A DNA stretch of 64,000 bases from Pleomorphomonas sp. JP5 (GTDB lineage: Bacteria; Pseudomonadota; Alphaproteobacteria; Rhizobiales; Pleomorphomonadaceae): contig NZ_JAMDLI010000005.1 in the NCBI RefSeq assembly GCF_023721815.1, forward strand, positions 1-64,000, written 5' to 3'. The notes beneath the pieces are model-generated. The model saw only the letters and a program-made list of their open reading frames with translations, did no database searches and was not told where the DNA came from. Of the stretch, positions 62,516 to 64,000 are shown piece by piece (position 1 is the first letter of the stretch; each line of letters opens with the position of its first letter). The position numbers were made by a program, and so were the translations under genes.

Positions 62516-62889
62516 GTTCAGCGAGGGTGCGCGCAATCCACCTCCGCTCGTCGCCCCACCTGTACTTTCCTCACTCGCCCCCGCTCAAGTATATCCGCCG
62601 CTTTCCGTGCGCCGCTGCCACACCTTCCGGCAAATTCGAGACATATAGCCGTCTCGGCGGCCCAAGCTTCCCCGTTTAACGAAGCGCTAACCAATCTAGA
62701 CCTCTAACTGGAGCAACGACGCCTGAGCGCGCTCGCGGGATGACATGCCCGGAGAAGGTCTCGGCCCATCCAGTCTTCGGTCCACGTAGTGCGCCGGACT
62801 CGGTTTCTTCCCGATGGTTGGGATGGCGGCGATGCGTCAAGTTTACTCGCCGAATCCACTTTTCGCTGGCTTGTTCGCGGGGGTGCCCC
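62516..62889. other. Gap before the BTLCP gene, no certain gene
   Basis: About 370 bases. The following frame is open from 62740, but its first 50 codons look non-coding (WLGWRRCVKFTRR...). GTTTAACGAAGCGCTAACCA near 62675 may be part of a promoter. No repeat arm or tRNA is seen. Confidence 0.4.
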
Positions 62890-63420
62890 TTGACCTCTGT
62901 TCTCGCTCTTCTTGCCGGGCTCTCGGTGGCCCAGGCGGCCGGTCCGAACGGCTTTTACGACATGTGCGCCGTCACGGCGGCCGAGTGCCAGCCGGTGGCG
63001 CAGACGCGCAGCCTGGGCTTTGACGAGGTCGACAGGATCAACCGCGCCGTCAATGGCGAGATCCGGCCTGAGGTGGAGCCGGAGGGCAAGGACGTCTGGC
63101 TGTTGGCGCCGAGCGAGGGCGACTGCGACGACTATGTGATGACCAAGCGGCACCGGCTGATCGCCGCCGGGCTCGGCAGCGCCGAGGCGCGCGTTGCCGT
63201 GGGGGTGGCCAAGGGGCAGCTCCACGCCGTGCTGGTGGTCCATCTCGGGCCCGAGTTCTACGTGCTCGACAACCTGACCGACGAGATGCTGCCGGTGCAG
63301 CGCTCGGCCGTGCGCATCCTCACCGTGCAGTCGCCGGCCGACCCGCGCGACTGGCTGAAGGCGCCGGGCAGCGTGGCGGGCGCCGGGCAGGTGGTGGCGG
63401 CGGGGCGCAATCTGCCGTAG
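62890..63420 (+). CDS. Transglutaminase-like cysteine peptidase (BTLCP/LapG-like)
   Basis: 176 residues from a TTG start with GGGGG upstream, giving a signal peptide (SVLALLAGLSVAQAA). The catalytic triad regions of bacterial transglutaminase-like cysteine proteinases are visible: GDCDDYVMTKRHRL (Cys), LHAVLVVH (His) and YVLDNLTDE (Asp). The family includes LapG, the periplasmic protease controlled by c-di-GMP that releases adhesins. No LapD or adhesin gene lies nearby, and the start is uncertain because the frame is open upstream to 62740. Confidence 0.78.
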   Translation: MTSVLALLAGLSVAQAAGPNGFYDMCAVTAAECQPVAQTRSLGFDEVDRINRAVNGEIRPEVEPEGKDVWLLAPSEGDCDDYVMTKRHRLIAAGLGSAEARVAVGVAKGQLHAVLVVHLGPEFYVLDNLTDEMLPVQRSAVRILTVQSPADPRDWLKAPGSVAGAGQVVAAGRNLP

Positions 63421-63464
63421 CATCCCCGGCGATCCGGCCCGAAGCCGCCCGCCAGGAGAGCCGC

Positions 63465-63833
63465 ATGCAGCCGCAAGAGCACATGAAACTCTACGAAGCC
63501 AGTCTTGCGCGGCAATGCTTCGACGAGGTCGCCCCGCTGCTGTCGGCGGAGGCGGTGTTCTGGTTCACCGACGGCACCCATCGCGGCATTGACGCCATTC
63601 GGGCCGCGTTCGAGGAGACCTGGCGGACGCTTCGGAACGAGACGTACTGGCTGGAGGATGTCGACTGGATCGCGGTGGGCGACACGGCGGCGAGCTGCAC
63701 CTACCGCTTCCGCTGGACGGCCGACATCGACGGCAAGGCCTGCGAAGGCGAGGGGCGCGGCACCACCGTGTTGCGCAAGGAGGGCGGCGTGTGGAAGATC
63801 GTCCACGAGCACCTCAGCCGCTTTCCGAAGTGA
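63465..63833 (+). CDS. SnoaL/NTF2-like nuclear transport factor 2 fold protein
   Basis: 122 residues with the cone-shaped NTF2 fold: HMKLYEASLARQCFDEVAPL, SAEAVFWFTDGTHRGIDAIR, AAFEETWRTL and the closing GVWKIVHEHLSRFP. Members are enzymes or ligand-binding proteins of many kinds (SnoaL, DUF4440). No catalytic set can be assigned. It follows the BTLCP gene by 44 bp, in the same direction, with AGGAGAG upstream. Confidence 0.82.
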   Translation: MQPQEHMKLYEASLARQCFDEVAPLLSAEAVFWFTDGTHRGIDAIRAAFEETWRTLRNETYWLEDVDWIAVGDTAASCTYRFRWTADIDGKACEGEGRGTTVLRKEGGVWKIVHEHLSRFPK

Positions 63834-63879
63834 GCGGCGTTTGATGGGCTCGGAAACGCTGCCAAGGTAGGCCCCCCGC

Positions 63880-64000
63880 ATGGAAATCCGCTACGGCCTC
63901 GCCGGCCCCACCGACGCCGCCAACCTCGCCGCTCTCTCGATCGAGGTCTGGCTCCACACCTATGCGCGCGACGGCATCCGCCAGGCCTTCTCGGACTACG
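63880..64000 (+). CDS. GNAT-family acetyltransferase, truncated by the window end
   Basis: The first 40 residues are present: MEIRYGLAGPTDAANLAALS, then IEVWLHTYARDGIRQAFSDY. The opening (RxAxPxDAxxLAxLSIEVWLxTY) is typical of GNAT N-acetyltransferases. The acetyl-CoA-binding motif lies beyond the window. Same direction as the SnoaL-like gene, 46 bp downstream. Confidence 0.7.
   Translation, partial: MEIRYGLAGPTDAANLAALSIEVWLHTYARDGIRQAFSDY

Overview
The window is GC-rich DNA from an alphaproteobacterium, most likely a member of the Hyphomicrobiales (Rhizobiales). The evidence is an ALAS-type hemA (Shemin pathway), the two-hairpin intergenic repeats typical of rhizobial genomes (6401, 26667, 28035), and dense short operons with GTG/TTG starts and ATGA overlaps. 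I cannot place the genus from sequence alone.

Layout. 1-7140: small housekeeping and accessory genes (SRPBCC, DUF1330, VOC with a divergent TetR and a perfect operator, 2H phosphoesterase, AAA ATPase, SDR, peptide deformylase). 8267-13851: a haem/respiration block with hemA, a divergent MocR-type regulator, and a short-Q-loop cytochrome bd oxidase with a small DUF2474 subunit. 14190-19176: APH-like kinase, YceI, hemerythrin, and a PPOX pair whose second member looks like a one-component regulator. 19256-23672: beta-glucoside locus (GH3, sugar MFS, TetR). 24714-29473: L-rhamnonate catabolism (IclR, DapA-type aldolase, rhamnonate dehydratase, MFS). 30642-35583: a nickel-type ABC importer behind a canonical NikR box. 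36262-40441: chemoreceptor, MFS and TetR. 41922-45559: FecR plus CHASE2-PAS-GGDEF-EAL. 45684-51237: AT-richer accessory stretch with a membrane protein, a TetA-like MFS and a complete Eco29kI-like restriction-modification system with Vsr. 51920-62195: podovirus-type prophage remnant holding only the packaging and head module. 62890-64000: BTLCP protease, SnoaL-like protein and a truncated GNAT gene.

Almost every longer intergenic gap is filled by one family of long palindromic elements, about 30 paired units by hand count. Each unit has a right arm (GAGGTCC...GGATGAC), a linker, and an inverted left arm (GTCATCC...GGACCTC). Units stand alone or in tandem and also sit between phage head genes. 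One GIY-YIG nuclease gene (29999-30289) lies exactly between two complete units. Eight arms carry a second, 24-bp palindrome inserted at the same point in the hairpin tip. This GIY-YIG/palindrome arrangement is the best candidate for an undescribed mobile system.

Regulatory sites legible in the sequence link genes to functions: a NikR box before the ABC operon, matched CCATACA triplets before hemA and mocR, phased CTTNCTAA direct repeats between hemerythrin and the PPOX genes, and a 9-bp-arm palindrome before the rhamnonate operon. No tRNA, rRNA, CRISPR array, integrase or Y1/RAYT transposase was seen.
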